A stretch of DNA of 39,305 bases from Anaerolineaceae bacterium. GTDB lineage: Bacteria; Chloroflexota; Anaerolineae; Aggregatilineales; Phototrophicaceae. Shown here in pieces: positions 7,792 through 16,168 of the stretch. Position 1 is the stretch's first letter; the number at the start of each line of letters is the position of its first letter. Position numbers and translations under genes: made by a program. The stretch lies in assembly GCA_016124855.1 (NCBI GenBank), contig WGMX01000058.1, positions 1 through 39,305 of the forward strand, given 5' to 3'. A model generated the notes under the pieces. That model was not told the DNA's origin. It did not search any database and saw only the letters and a list, made by a program, of their open reading frames with translations.

Positions 7792-8475
7792 CTATTGTAG
7801 TGGGGAACGTATTTTAGCGCGTCGGGTTCGGGATACGAAAAATCCCGCCAGTTGGATGCTCAAGAGGGCAATCGCGAAGATATAGGTGAAGGTCACAAAG
7901 GTACTTGAGCGGTTATCCAGTTGCTGGTAAAGAACGGTGTGGATAAATGCCAGCACCGCTAAACCGTAATTGAAGCGCTGTAAAAACTTCCACCGCTTGC
8001 CTTTGAGTTTAATCAAAAAATAATCGTTGGAGAGGACAAGCAGGATCACCAGAATAATGGTTGCCACCAGACCGATGTTGTTGCTGACTCCAGCAGGTGA
8101 CAGCAGCAGGTTATATCCGATGCCTTCTGCTTTAGGACGCAAAAACAGATAGACGATGTTGCCGCGTGTGGTCATGGCGATGGCTGCGATGACATGAATA
8201 CAACCCGTAATGCCTGCCCAGATACCAACATCCCGCCGCAGATTAATATTGACAGGATTTTTCTTTCGCCAGAGCAGACGATACGGCCCGATTAGAAGCG
8301 AGTAGGCAATGAGAATGACTGCTACATAACCACAACCGTAAGTCAGGTCATAAATCAAGTCGGCGTAGGGCGCGTACAGATGTGCCAGATAACAACCGAT
8401 GACAGTGATGACTGCCAGAATGCTGTGTGTGCGCCAGCGCTGCCAACCAATATTTAGAAGTGCGGTGGGGTTCAT
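7792..8475 (-). CDS. Ferric-reductase-like transmembrane protein (YedZ/MsrQ-like heme b domain)
   Basis: A 227-residue integral membrane protein with about six hydrophobic spans (near residues 17-37, 45-64, 85-103, 133-150, 168-184, 193-214). Its pattern fits the ferric reductase-like transmembrane domain, which carries heme b on paired His. H94 (TGCIHVIAA) and H179 (LAFIHTVLY) lie in neighbouring spans and are candidate heme ligands; H32 is near the first span. There is no FAD/NAD-binding domain, so electrons would have to come from a partner. No MsrP-like periplasmic partner is adjacent, so methionine sulfoxide repair is not established. Convergent features are absent; the downstream DinB-like gene is on the same strand. 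Confidence 0.82.
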   Translation of the reverse strand: MNPTALLNIGWQRWRTHSILAVITVIGCYLAHLYAPYADLIYDLTYGCGYVAVILIAYSLLIGPYRLLWRKKNPVNINLRRDVGIWAGITGCIHVIAAIAMTTRGNIVYLFLRPKAEGIGYNLLLSPAGVSNNIGLVATIILVILLVLSNDYFLIKLKGKRWKFLQRFNYGLAVLAFIHTVLYQQLDNRSSTFVTFTYIFAIALLSIQLAGFFVSRTRRAKIRSPLQ

Positions 8476-8552
8476 AAGCCAGTGACCGCTTTTGCTATTA
8501 GGGCGTTGTTATGGGTTGATTATAACCTGACACGCATGTGATGTAAGCCACG

Positions 8553-8582
8553 TTGTTTTAGGGTGTGAGTATGCCGTATAAT
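8553..8582 (+). promoter_or_regulatory. Promoter of the Ser/Thr kinase gene
   Basis: TTGTTT at 8553-8558, an 18-bp spacer and a perfect TATAAT at 8577-8582. Transcription would start about 30 nt before the kinase ATG, whose ribosome-binding site GAGGAAA is at 8611-8617. Confidence 0.62.
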
Positions 8583-8621
8583 CACCAACAGGGTGCGCCT
8601 ACCCGTCAATGAGGAAACGCT

Positions 8622-10808
8622 ATGGCAGATGATTTAATCGGCAAAACTATCGGCGGCTACGAAATTCAAGATGTGATTGGCCGGGGCGGCATGGCAACCG
8701 TCTTCCGCGCGCATCAGGTATCTATGAATCGGACGGTCGCTGTCAAAGTGCTGCCAGAGCAGTACGTGACTGACGACACCTATATTCAACGGTTTAATCA
8801 GGAAGTGGCGATAGTCTCCAAGTTGGAACATCGCAGTATTGTGCCGGTTCACGATTATGGCGAATACAATGGACAGCCGTACATTGTCATGCGTTATATG
8901 GCAGGCGGCTCGGTCGATGATCTTCTCAAAAATGGCTCAATCGAGTTGGAAACAGTCGCGAATATTATCGAGCAAATTGCTCCCGCGTTGGATTATGCCC
9001 ATAGCAAACAGGTTCTTCACCGTGACATCAAGCCAAGCAATATTCTGTTGGATGACGATGGCGGCGCGTATTTAACCGACTTTGGCATCGCCCGTGTGTT
9101 AGGTGAACCCGCCCATTCTGGCATTACGACGCAGGGCGTTGTCGGCACGCCGAGTTATATGAGTCCCGAACAGGCGCAAGGGCTGCCGCTCGATGGTCGC
9201 AGCGATATTTATGCCCTCGGCGTTGTGCTGTTCGAACTGGTAACAGGCCGCCGCCCTTTTGAAAGTGACACACCTTACGGCATTGCCGTTTTACAGGTAA
9301 CCGCGCCGCCGCCTTCTCCGAGGACGCTCAATCCCGGTTTGTCGTTTGCGGTTGAAGAAGTGATTTTTAAAGCGCTGCGAAAAAAACGTGAAGAACGCTT
9401 CCCGAATGCCGTAGCCTTATCCGAGTCGCTCAAACGGGCATTGAACAAACCGGTCATGAGTATGCACGATACCCAGCCCGGTTTTCAACGTCCCACCGCG
9501 CCGGAGTCTGCTTCGCCATCACCACCACCGCAGCCCGTAGTGACCGCCATGCCGCTTCAGCCAGCCTATGGTACACCCTTGGTACCACCGATGAACCCGT
9601 CTCTCACCAGCAGTAATTACTCGCAGGTATATCCCCCTGTTAGACGTAAGAAACGCCCCGGAAATGTATGGGCAAGTGCTGCGCTCGGCGGCTTGATTGG
9701 ATGCGGCCTGTTAGCCTTGGTCGTCCTCATCATCACCATTATCATCAGCAACATCAACCAACCAGCGAGAGTATCCCCAACGGCTCCAGTACAGGGGCCG
9801 TCAACCAGCGATGGATCAGGTGAAGATCAAAGTGGAACAATACCCACTTTAGACCCTACCAGCGCGGCAGCCCGTGATAACCTTATTCCGAGCGCAACGC
9901 AGGCCGCCACGCCGGTGATTGCGCCGGTCGGTGTCCGTGCGACCGAAGTCGTTAACGAGACTTTACAGGCTATCGGCGGTGGGCTGGTCTATTTTGACTA
10001 CCGCAATGACAACTACGACATTTACAAAATCGATTTGGCAACCGGCGTCGAAACTCGACTGACGACCGACGAACATGTTGATGATTATCCGGCTGTTTCG
10101 CCCGACGGACAGACAATTGTCTTTCAATCCAACCGCGATGGGGATTTTGATATTTATGCGATGGATATCGACGGAAACAATGTGAGGCAGCTTACGAACA
10201 ATACCGTCTTGGATAATGTACCCGGTTGGTCACCTGACGGGACACAAATTATCTTTTCGTCAGATACACGCAACAACGGCACCTTTGATATATATTCTAT
10301 GCGTCCCGACGGCAGCGGCCTTCAACAGATTTTTAGCAATAATCAACGCAACAGCCATCCCCGCTATAATCCCGATATGAGCGTGCTGGTCTTCACCACG
10401 GGCGCGCCGCGTGACAGCAGCCAATGGGAAATTGGGCGCTACGAGTTAGCCTCACAAAATTATACGTTGATGACCAACAATGATACGCGTGACCGTTCGC
10501 CTGCCTTTAGTCCTGATGGTCAGCAAATCTTGTTCTTAACTTCGGGTATTGGCGACCAAAAAGCAGCGGGCGATTCAGCGCTGGCAGTCATGAATGCCGA
10601 TGGCACTAATGCACGCATCATTTATGATGGCGTCGGACTGGAATGGGGCGCGGATTACAGTCCTGATGGTCAGTACATCTCTTTCTCGACGGTTGCTGCT
10701 TCCACAGGCCGTGACGAAATTTTCATCATGAAAGTTGATGGATCAAACATCGTTCAGGTGACCAATCAAGGCGGGCAGGTCGCAAGCTGGATACCGGGCG
10801 AAGGTTAG
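8622..10808 (+). CDS. PknB-type Ser/Thr protein kinase with extracytoplasmic TolB-like propeller
   Basis: A 728-residue receptor-like kinase. The cytoplasmic catalytic domain spans about 13-275: glycine loop GRGGMATVF (20-28), ATP lysine K42, HRD at 133-135, DFG at 153-155, and SPE in the activation segment after GTPSYM. A Pro/Ser-rich linker follows (about 285-340), then basic residues and one membrane span (about 351-375). The outer part (about 450-728) has repeated WSPDG-type motifs (AVSPDGQTIVFQSN, GWSPDGTQIIFSSD, FSPDGQQILFL, YSPDGQYISFS), the signature of TolB/PD40 beta-propellers. All kinase catalytic residues are intact. The propeller probably senses an external ligand; targets are unknown. 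Promoter and Shine-Dalgarno are clear. The next gene, 167 nt on, is a GntR regulator. Confidence 0.95.
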   Translation: MADDLIGKTIGGYEIQDVIGRGGMATVFRAHQVSMNRTVAVKVLPEQYVTDDTYIQRFNQEVAIVSKLEHRSIVPVHDYGEYNGQPYIVMRYMAGGSVDDLLKNGSIELETVANIIEQIAPALDYAHSKQVLHRDIKPSNILLDDDGGAYLTDFGIARVLGEPAHSGITTQGVVGTPSYMSPEQAQGLPLDGRSDIYALGVVLFELVTGRRPFESDTPYGIAVLQVTAPPPSPRTLNPGLSFAVEEVIFKALRKKREERFPNAVALSESLKRALNKPVMSMHDTQPGFQRPTAPESASPSPPPQPVVTAMPLQPAYGTPLVPPMNPSLTSSNYSQVYPPVRRKKRPGNVWASAALGGLIGCGLLALVVLIITIIISNINQPARVSPTAPVQGPSTSDGSGEDQSGTIPTLDPTSAAARDNLIPSATQAATPVIAPVGVRATEVVNETLQAIGGGLVYFDYRNDNYDIYKIDLATGVETRLTTDEHVDDYPAVSPDGQTIVFQSNRDGDFDIYAMDIDGNNVRQLTNNTVLDNVPGWSPDGTQIIFSSDTRNNGTFDIYSMRPDGSGLQQIFSNNQRNSHPRYNPDMSVLVFTTGAPRDSSQWEIGRYELASQNYTLMTNNDTRDRSPAFSPDGQQILFLTSGIGDQKAAGDSALAVMNADGTNARIIYDGVGLEWGADYSPDGQYISFSTVAASTGRDEIFIMKVDGSNIVQVTNQGGQVASWIPGEG

Positions 10809-10975
10809 TTATCCATTTGTTATCAGATAACCATCAATGAAACCGATTGGCAAGTTAGATTGGCTAAGACCTATATTTGAAACCGATATGCGGCTTTCCC
10901 TAGGAGCGCAGTCGCTGACCCGCCTAATATGGAATGGTTTAACCACTTCAAATAGCCTTAGTCCTGTGTGTAAAT

Positions 10976-11656
10976 ATGGCTAATTCACGGCATGAATACG
11001 GGAATGAAGCCGGTGCAACACGTGCCGAAATCGTTGCCGAGCAGATTCGGCAGGCGATACGCGTGGGTGCTTACGTCAGCGGACAGCGTTTAGTTGAACT
11101 GACATTGGCCTCCAAGTTAAACGTCAGCCAGAACACCGTGCGTGACGGCCTGCGCCTGTTGGAAACGGCGGGTTGGGTCGTTAAACATGCCCGGCATGGC
11201 GTCTATGTTCGTTCCTTCACCCGTGACGAAGTGAGCGAACTCTATGCTCTCTGGCAGGCTGTAGAAAGTTTGGCGTTGAAGTGGGTGATGAAGACTGCCA
11301 CCCGCAAAGACTTGACCCAACTCACGCGCATAATCCAGACTGCCCGCAAAGATATGCTGGAAGGTGAACTCGAAGAATCCAGCGAGGCCATTTTCGAGTT
11401 CCACAATTTAATCGGGAAAATGTCTGGTAAGGCGCAAACCGTCGAAATATTGGAAAGCCTGCATAACCGCATTTATTTGCTGGAAATTGTGCGCCAGATG
11501 CGTGCGCCGCGCAGCTTGAACAGTCAAGAAGCGCGCTTGCTGCTCTATGAAAAATTGGTTTCACTGATGAGCGTCAGTCACTTTGAAGAGGCCAAAGCGC
11601 TGCTCGAATATCTCATCCAGACCGATTGCGACTCTCTATTGCCCCTACTAGATTAA
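10976..11656 (+). CDS. GntR-family regulator, FadR/FCD type
   Basis: A 226-residue transcription factor. The N-terminal winged helix (about 15-80) shows the GntR pattern: AEQIRQAIRVGAYVSGQRLVE, the recognition region ASKLNVSQNTVRDGLRLLE, and a wing near HGVYVRSF. The rest (about 85-220) is all-helical FCD-like, with Arg/Glu/His residues that in FCD proteins bind a metal and a carboxylate ligand (FEFHNLIG, LHNRIYLLEIVRQMR). The regulated genes are not evident: the convergent metallo-beta-lactamase-fold gene and the upstream kinase are the neighbours. No clear ribosome-binding site precedes the ATG at 10976, but the domain begins at the right place. Confidence 0.9.
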   Translation: MANSRHEYGNEAGATRAEIVAEQIRQAIRVGAYVSGQRLVELTLASKLNVSQNTVRDGLRLLETAGWVVKHARHGVYVRSFTRDEVSELYALWQAVESLALKWVMKTATRKDLTQLTRIIQTARKDMLEGELEESSEAIFEFHNLIGKMSGKAQTVEILESLHNRIYLLEIVRQMRAPRSLNSQEARLLLYEKLVSLMSVSHFEEAKALLEYLIQTDCDSLLPLLD

Positions 11657-11709
11657 CGGTTTTTGAGTGTTGATGAGCAGCTTCTTGTGATGTGACGAAT
11701 AATCTTTTC

Positions 11710-11736
11710 GTAGGGAAAGGTCTGTGACCCTTCCGT
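11710..11736. repeat. GTAGGG-family palindrome between convergent genes
   Basis: Starts GTAGGGAAAGGTC; after a 3-nt loop the complement GACCCTTCC follows (8 of 9 pairs), then GTTTCTT. It lies between the stops of the GntR and metallo-beta-lactamase-fold genes and may act as a terminator. Kin to the other GTAGGG palindromes. Confidence 0.55.
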
Positions 11737-11739
11737 TTC

Positions 11740-12597
11740 TTACAATTGTTGTCCAGCGATAAACGTTTGGATGAATCCCAATGTGTCCTCGTCCAGTGGT
11801 GTTCCCATTTCGGCTGTAACGGCTTCTTTAACCGCAGCTTCATCAGCGCTAAGTTCATCGACAATCTTCCCCACCATCCGCATTTTATCCACAATCGTCA
11901 TCAACTCAGCCCGCGACATGACAGTTGGAGTGTGACCTTCGACGTAATAATCCGCATCAAAGCTCAAAATTATGTCTAACAATGGGAAGACTTTTTTGGT
12001 TGTGTAATGCCGAACCGGTGTATAAATTGCGTCATACAAACAGTCGCCCAAAAACAGAACCTTGTCTGGCAATATATGCATCACACATGAATCCGCTGCG
12101 TGATCGCCGCCCACATGTTGAAGGTGTACCTGTACATCGCCCAGATTGATATCGAGTGAATCACGGTAAACAATATCTGGCTGCACAAATCGAATCTGAC
12201 GCGGTTCAGGCAGTTCGAGTTTGATGTTATCGGCACAGAAGGCGATTTCTTTGCCATTCGCCACCCGTTCATAAAGTGCTTTGTCCGTCCATTCATAACC
12301 GGCTTGGATAGCGATCTCAGCCGCCGTTTGCCAATGCGCAATAACTGGAACATCCAATTCTGCCGCCCCAAAAATGTGATCCCAATGCCAATGGGTGAGG
12401 GCAACATAATCAGGATGCCGTACCTTTGCGGCGCTCAACGCATCCAGAAATAGCCGTGCATGAGCATCGGATGCGCCAGCTTCCAACATCAACGTCCGGT
12501 TTGTGCCTACCACCGCGCATAATGACGGACGGTCAGGCTCACCCGGTGACATCCAATAAACGTGATCGGTGATTTTGCTCAGCGTGGTTTCGGACAA
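11740..12597 (-). CDS. Metallo-beta-lactamase-fold hydrolase
   Basis: A 285-residue MBL-fold enzyme, probably binding two metal ions. Seen: HWHWDH at residues 69-74 (an HxHxDH motif), a downstream GGDHAADSC histidine, the bridging Asp in FLGDCLYD, and a final ligand His in VEGHTPT. The N-terminal half (LMLEAGASDAH, VALTHWHWDHIFGA) is typical. The family includes glyoxalase II, lactonases and many uncharacterised hydrolases; the sequence gives no substrate. The frame starts at TTG 12597 (MSETT) with only a weak upstream purine stretch; the first ATG is after residue 15 and would remove the first beta strand, so TTG is kept. Confidence 0.88.
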   Translation of the reverse strand: MSETTLSKITDHVYWMSPGEPDRPSLCAVVGTNRTLMLEAGASDAHARLFLDALSAAKVRHPDYVALTHWHWDHIFGAAELDVPVIAHWQTAAEIAIQAGYEWTDKALYERVANGKEIAFCADNIKLELPEPRQIRFVQPDIVYRDSLDINLGDVQVHLQHVGGDHAADSCVMHILPDKVLFLGDCLYDAIYTPVRHYTTKKVFPLLDIILSFDADYYVEGHTPTVMSRAELMTIVDKMRMVGKIVDELSADEAAVKEAVTAEMGTPLDEDTLGFIQTFIAGQQL

Positions 12598-12682
12598 AAT
12601 TTACTCGATTATTGTATTAATTAGGGCTATCTCTAGATGGTGGTCATTACAATGTAAATGATATTTGATTTTCAGAATTAAT

Positions 12683-12728
12683 GTAGGGGCGGAACAGTTC
12701 CCGGTCTCCTGTGGATGTTCCGCCCTTA
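12683..12728. repeat. GTAGGG-family palindrome, long-loop form
   Basis: AGGGGCGGAACA pairs with TGTTCCGCCCTT across an 18-nt loop, giving a 12-bp stem. It lies in the 212-nt gap between two minus-strand genes, next to a low-complexity tract. Its stem core is shared with the palindrome at 5559-5585. Confidence 0.68.
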
Positions 12729-12767
12729 TCGCCATCACTTACAAATTATCCACTATCTCAGTGTTTT

Positions 12768-12797
12768 CTCGGTACTCGGTACTCACAACTCGGTACT
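12768..12797. repeat. CTCGGTACT short tandem tract
   Basis: The unit CTCGGTACT occurs twice in tandem and again after a degenerate CTCACAA, covering about 30 bp. It resembles the low-complexity intergenic tracts built on ACTCGGTACTC that occur in some Chloroflexota and other genomes. No function known. Confidence 0.55.
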
Positions 12798-12809
12798 AAA
12801 CGGATGTTT

Positions 12810-13205
12810 TTACGTGTGAACCTTGCAGCTTCCATTTTCACAAACCGGCATCCCGAAAAAGCGGTTGATGCGGTAGCGGTTGCGTGCGATGAATTTGTAA
12901 ACTTTGTCGCCAACCGTACCCATGCCGGGGAGTTGCAGCAGCAGCCAAACCGGATACCCCAACGGTAGTTCCCGCAGCATCCGCCGCACAGCCGGAAAAC
13001 CACCTACAAGCTGACCCTCCGGCGTGACGAGATGCATTTGCCCCATAGCGACTTCGTAATCCAGCGTTGGGTAACGACTGTTGACTTCATTCCAATCGTG
13101 GATGTTCAGGAATTCGACACGGTGCAGCCAATCCAGCGCCATCACGGTGCGCCGCGTTTGGTTGCACATGACACAATAACCATCGTAAATAGCTGTGACC
13201 ATCAT
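12810..13205 (-). CDS. DCC-family thiol-disulfide oxidoreductase-like protein (DUF393)
   Basis: A protein of about 131 residues matching DUF393, named DCC after its DGxCxxC motif. Seen: AIYDGYCVMCNQ close to the N-terminus, giving the CxxC pair, then FLNIHDW, the conserved HLVTPEGQLVGGFPAVRRML and a C-terminal helical part with FIARNRYRINRFF. Members are thought to be thioredoxin-like; physiological substrates are unknown. The frame opens at GTG 13235, but two adjacent ATG codons at 13205 and 13202 lie behind GCGAGG and put the start right before the first strand. The C-terminal residues also include two cysteines (CENGSC). Confidence 0.85.
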   Translation of the reverse strand: MMVTAIYDGYCVMCNQTRRTVMALDWLHRVEFLNIHDWNEVNSRYPTLDYEVAMGQMHLVTPEGQLVGGFPAVRRMLRELPLGYPVWLLLQLPGMGTVGDKVYKFIARNRYRINRFFGMPVCENGSCKVHT

Positions 13206-13463
13206 GGCCTCGCTCAACTTCGTGAAATTAATCACAGTATATCATGGTTTTGGTCTGTATCGCATCAGAATATGCAGGTCAATGAGCCGATCTTATATGT
13301 TAGGTTTAAATCGACAAACCATCACAAACACTTTTCTGACTAATCTCCAACCTTCTTAACCAATTCGCTCTCTCAAAATCGTTAAGGATAGCGCCCCGAA
13401 GGAGTTACAAAATGTTCTTCCAAAATGTAACCCCTTTGCCTCAGACATCGTTTACAATGTTAT

Positions 13464-13489
13464 GTAGGGGCGGGATTCATCCCGACTGA
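13464..13489. repeat. GTAGGG-family palindrome, short form
   Basis: GTAGGGGCGGGAT followed directly by TCATCCCG: CGGGAT pairs with ATCCCG. It is the least perfect of the five GTAGGG elements and is far from any gene end, which argues against a pure terminator role. Confidence 0.5.
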
Positions 13490-13701
13490 GGCTAATTCTC
13501 AAGCATCTTAACAATCAATAATCGTTGCAAATGTGACAAAACCACCATTTCTCAACTGCATCACTTGCAACATTTATAACATTTCGAGGGCTGCCAATGC
13601 CGCCGCCAGTGCCGCCACAAGCGACGTTTCTCGGCTAAAAGTAGATTTTTATGGCGACAAGACCGCCATTCCCGTCATAAAACGGCTTTCCGACTTTGTC
13701 T

Positions 13702-13789
13702 TTTGACCGATGACTGGCGACTGATAGCTGATGACTTGTAATAGAGCTAAAGGCCAATCGCTAACCGCCAAAAGCTAAAAACCAACTGC
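13702..13789. repeat. Low-complexity CTGATGACTGGCGACTG-type tract
   Basis: A run of imperfect 7-10-bp units (GACCGATGACTGGCGACTGA, TAGCTGATGAC, then GCTAA/GCCAA units up to AGCTAAAAACC). Such intergenic tracts of slipped CTGATNACTG units are seen in several large bacterial genomes. No coding or structural signal. Confidence 0.45.
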
Positions 13790-13857
13790 TGTGTTTGCTG
13801 ATGATTTTCACTGCGAAAATGAAGAATCTGAAGAATTTTGCGAATATTCGGCACTTC

Positions 13858-13873
13858 GCTCCCTCACATCCGC
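13858..13873 (-). repeat. Single reverse copy of the GGATGTGAGGGAGC element
   Basis: On the minus strand this reads GCGGATGTGAGGGAGC, identical over 16 bases to 38962-38977, about 25 kb away. The surrounding bases are only loosely alike. Confidence 0.5.
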
Positions 13874-13968
13874 CATCAGTATAGGTTGTAACAACTGCGA
13901 CCGAAGGAAGTCCTTTAGGGCAACAATTGCAATTTTTGAACATTTTGAATCAAAACAGGCTTCAAGGA

Positions 13969-14643
13969 TTACTTGAAAATAGGCAGCGGATCACCGAGGA
14001 AAGTCGGCTTTTTGCCACTAATCAAGTCAATGAGGGCAAATGCCGTGGAAGGAAATTCGCGCACTTCACTCATCATGAGGTTAATTTTCTCGTAGCCTTC
14101 CGGTCGAACAGCGTCGGCTGCAACCCCCACCGATTCAACACCGAGGCTGTTGCAAACCAGCAGCGCCCGATCTAAGTGAAAGGCTTGTGTAACCAGAATT
14201 GCTTGATTGACTTTAAAAATCTCATGGACGCGGTAACAGCTATCATAAGTACGGAAGCCCGCATAATCCAGCACCAGTGCCGAGTCAGGAACACCGAGTG
14301 AAAGCGCATATTGGTGCATGGCTTCCGGTTCGTTGTAAGTCTTGATGTGGTTATCACCTGTTAACAACAGTGCCTTGACCTTACCCGTTTTGTATAGGTT
14401 CGCACCCATTTTGACGCGATCTTCCAACACGGCACTCGGATAACCATTTGCATCAACCCACGCGCCGAAAATGATAGCGACCGGATATGTAGGCACATTA
14501 TCACTGTTGTAAATCAGATTTTTGGCGCGTTCAGCACTGTAAACCCGAGAAAGGGTTAGGCTAAGGATTGCAGTGGCAAACAGACTCAGCGCTCCAAGAA
14601 GCAGCGTTTTCTTACGGGGCATAAAGCGAGAGATTTTGAACAT
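13969..14643 (-). CDS. SanA/YdcF-like DUF218 membrane-anchored protein
   Basis: A 224-residue protein with one N-terminal membrane anchor (about residues 12-30) and a DUF218 domain: PVAIIFGAWV, then SAVLEDRVKMGANLYKTGKV, LLLTGDN, EPEAMHQYALSLGVP and LVTQAFHLDRALLVCNSLGV. E. coli SanA and YdcF belong here; SanA affects envelope barrier function, but the chemistry is unresolved. The start at 14643 is two bases after the stop of the glycosylphosphotransferase gene, so the two are almost certainly co-transcribed and translationally coupled. The frame runs on upstream inside that gene without support. A role in cell-envelope glycan assembly is inferred from this pairing. Confidence 0.88.
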   Translation of the reverse strand: MFKISRFMPRKKTLLLGALSLFATAILSLTLSRVYSAERAKNLIYNSDNVPTYPVAIIFGAWVDANGYPSAVLEDRVKMGANLYKTGKVKALLLTGDNHIKTYNEPEAMHQYALSLGVPDSALVLDYAGFRTYDSCYRVHEIFKVNQAILVTQAFHLDRALLVCNSLGVESVGVAADAVRPEGYEKINLMMSEVREFPSTAFALIDLISGKKPTFLGDPLPIFK

Positions 14644-14645
14644 GC

Positions 14646-16097
14646 TTAATACGCACCGTGCCGCAGCAGCACACGCGGTAGGGTCATCATCAGGATTTGG
14701 GCATCCATCCCGACCGACCAATTTTCGATGTAATAAATATCCAGTAAGCACATTTCATCAAAAGGCACATCGCTGCGCCCGTTGACCTGCCATAAGCCGG
14801 TCAATCCCGGCAGAGTTTTCAAGCGCTGCATGTGCCACGGTTCGTAGAGTTTCACCTCATCAGGCGTCGGCGGGCGTGGGCCAACCAAACTCATTTGACC
14901 ACGCAAAACATTGATGAGGTTCGGCAGCTCATCCAAACTGGTCGCGCGAATAAACCGCCCGACAAACGTAATACGGGGATCATTCTTGATCTTCGGATGG
15001 CGTGGGTCTTCGCCAGATTCTTTAACCAATTGGTCGCGCAGTTCATCGGCATTCAGAATCATGCTGCGAAACTTAATCATGTTGAAGGGCTTACCGTTTA
15101 GACCAATCCGCCGTTGTGTATACAGAACCGGCCCTTCGCTTTCTAACCGGATAGCCAGCCCGACCAACAGGAACAAGATAAGGATAATCGGCGAGGCAAT
15201 GAGAATAAGCCCAACATCAATCAACCGCTTGAGTACCCGTTGATGACCGAGCAGCACCGCGTCACCCGAGACACCGAGCAGCGGGATGCCATCTAAGTTT
15301 TCGACTTGTACCTGCCGCATATTCAACTGGAATAAATCAGGGACAACCCGCACTTCAACTTTGGCACGCCGGCACACCTGCACCAGATCAAGAATACGGT
15401 CGTGCTCGCTCCATGGCAGCGTAATCACAGCCAGATCAACCCCATTATTCTGGATGGTCTTGCCGAGGTTCTTCAATCCACCCAGCCCCTTAACCCGCCC
15501 TAAATCCGAAGTGGCACGTTCGGGGTCATCGTCCACATAACCGACCGGCAAGTAACCGAGTTCCTTACGGGCAATCATGGTGCGCATCACCGCCATTGCC
15601 ACATCACCCGCGCCGACAATCAGCGTGCGTTGGATGCCGTAACCCTTTGTCCGTAGATAGGCTTGTATCACACGGCGTAAAATCCGCACAAAGGCCAGCA
15701 ACAAGATGCTGATGACTGCCGCATACAGCGCCATCAAACGGCTGAACACCAGTGGTTGGAATAGAAAATATAAACCCAACAGCACAACCGTCGAATTGGT
15801 TACGCCGTTAATTACCGCATACAGTTCATCCCAATACGAGCGTCCCCGATTGCTCTTGTACAGCCCGCTCGCCCGATAATTGATATAAATCATCGCCGCG
15901 AAGATGGCTGTATAAGGCAGATATGGTTGAAAAGGGGCTTGATTGGGATCAAAGACTGGACGAATGAGTTGCAGCCCGTAGCGAATGTAATAGGCTACCG
16001 CGAAAGCAGCAAAGACCAATACCATATCCAGCAGGGGATAAAACCCCTGTGGCATATACAGACTTTTTTTAGGCGGAATGCTGTTGCTGCTGCTCAT
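14646..16097 (-). CDS. Polyprenyl glycosylphosphotransferase (exopolysaccharide initiation)
   Basis: A 483-residue membrane enzyme of the WbaP/CpsE/WcaJ type, which moves a sugar-1-phosphate from a nucleotide sugar onto undecaprenyl phosphate at the inner face of the membrane. Four N-terminal spans lie in about 1-145, a Rossmann-like CoA-binding-type domain (RTLIVGAGDVAMAVMRTM) follows, then a re-entrant hydrophobic helix (LIDVGLILIASPIILILFLL) and the sugar transferase core: YTQRRIGLNGKPFNMIKFRSM, FIRATSLDELPNLINVLRG, SLVGPRPP and GLTGLWQVNGRS. The DELPNLINVLRG block includes the catalytic Asp-Glu pair. Length is normal. It precedes the SanA-like gene and follows a GT4 gene, forming a glycan cluster. 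Confidence 0.95.
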   Translation of the reverse strand: MSSSNSIPPKKSLYMPQGFYPLLDMVLVFAAFAVAYYIRYGLQLIRPVFDPNQAPFQPYLPYTAIFAAMIYINYRASGLYKSNRGRSYWDELYAVINGVTNSTVVLLGLYFLFQPLVFSRLMALYAAVISILLLAFVRILRRVIQAYLRTKGYGIQRTLIVGAGDVAMAVMRTMIARKELGYLPVGYVDDDPERATSDLGRVKGLGGLKNLGKTIQNNGVDLAVITLPWSEHDRILDLVQVCRRAKVEVRVVPDLFQLNMRQVQVENLDGIPLLGVSGDAVLLGHQRVLKRLIDVGLILIASPIILILFLLVGLAIRLESEGPVLYTQRRIGLNGKPFNMIKFRSMILNADELRDQLVKESGEDPRHPKIKNDPRITFVGRFIRATSLDELPNLINVLRGQMSLVGPRPPTPDEVKLYEPWHMQRLKTLPGLTGLWQVNGRSDVPFDEMCLLDIYYIENWSVGMDAQILMMTLPRVLLRHGAY

Positions 16098-16168
16098 GTC
16101 TTAAAATACTGTGTAACCTTTAGATAAAAATGAACGTGGTTGGTCTCATCCGCGTAGTATATTACCAC

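Larger units (their letters stand above)
13206..13968. other. 763-nt gap without a convincing gene, rich in repeats
   Basis: No open frame here has family-like sequence; the longest (about 60 codons) look random. The stretch holds a GTAGGG palindrome at 13464-13489, a CTGATAGCTGATGAC-like low-complexity tract near 13702-13789, and a reverse copy of a GGATGTGAGGGAGC element at 13858-13873. An imperfect GTTAC...GTAAC repeat lies near 13405-13430. Confidence 0.7.

Noticed and set aside
13761..13976. Short frames on both strands in the 13.2-14 kb gap
   Set aside because: They cross low-complexity repeats, lack ribosome-binding sites and show no family-like pattern.
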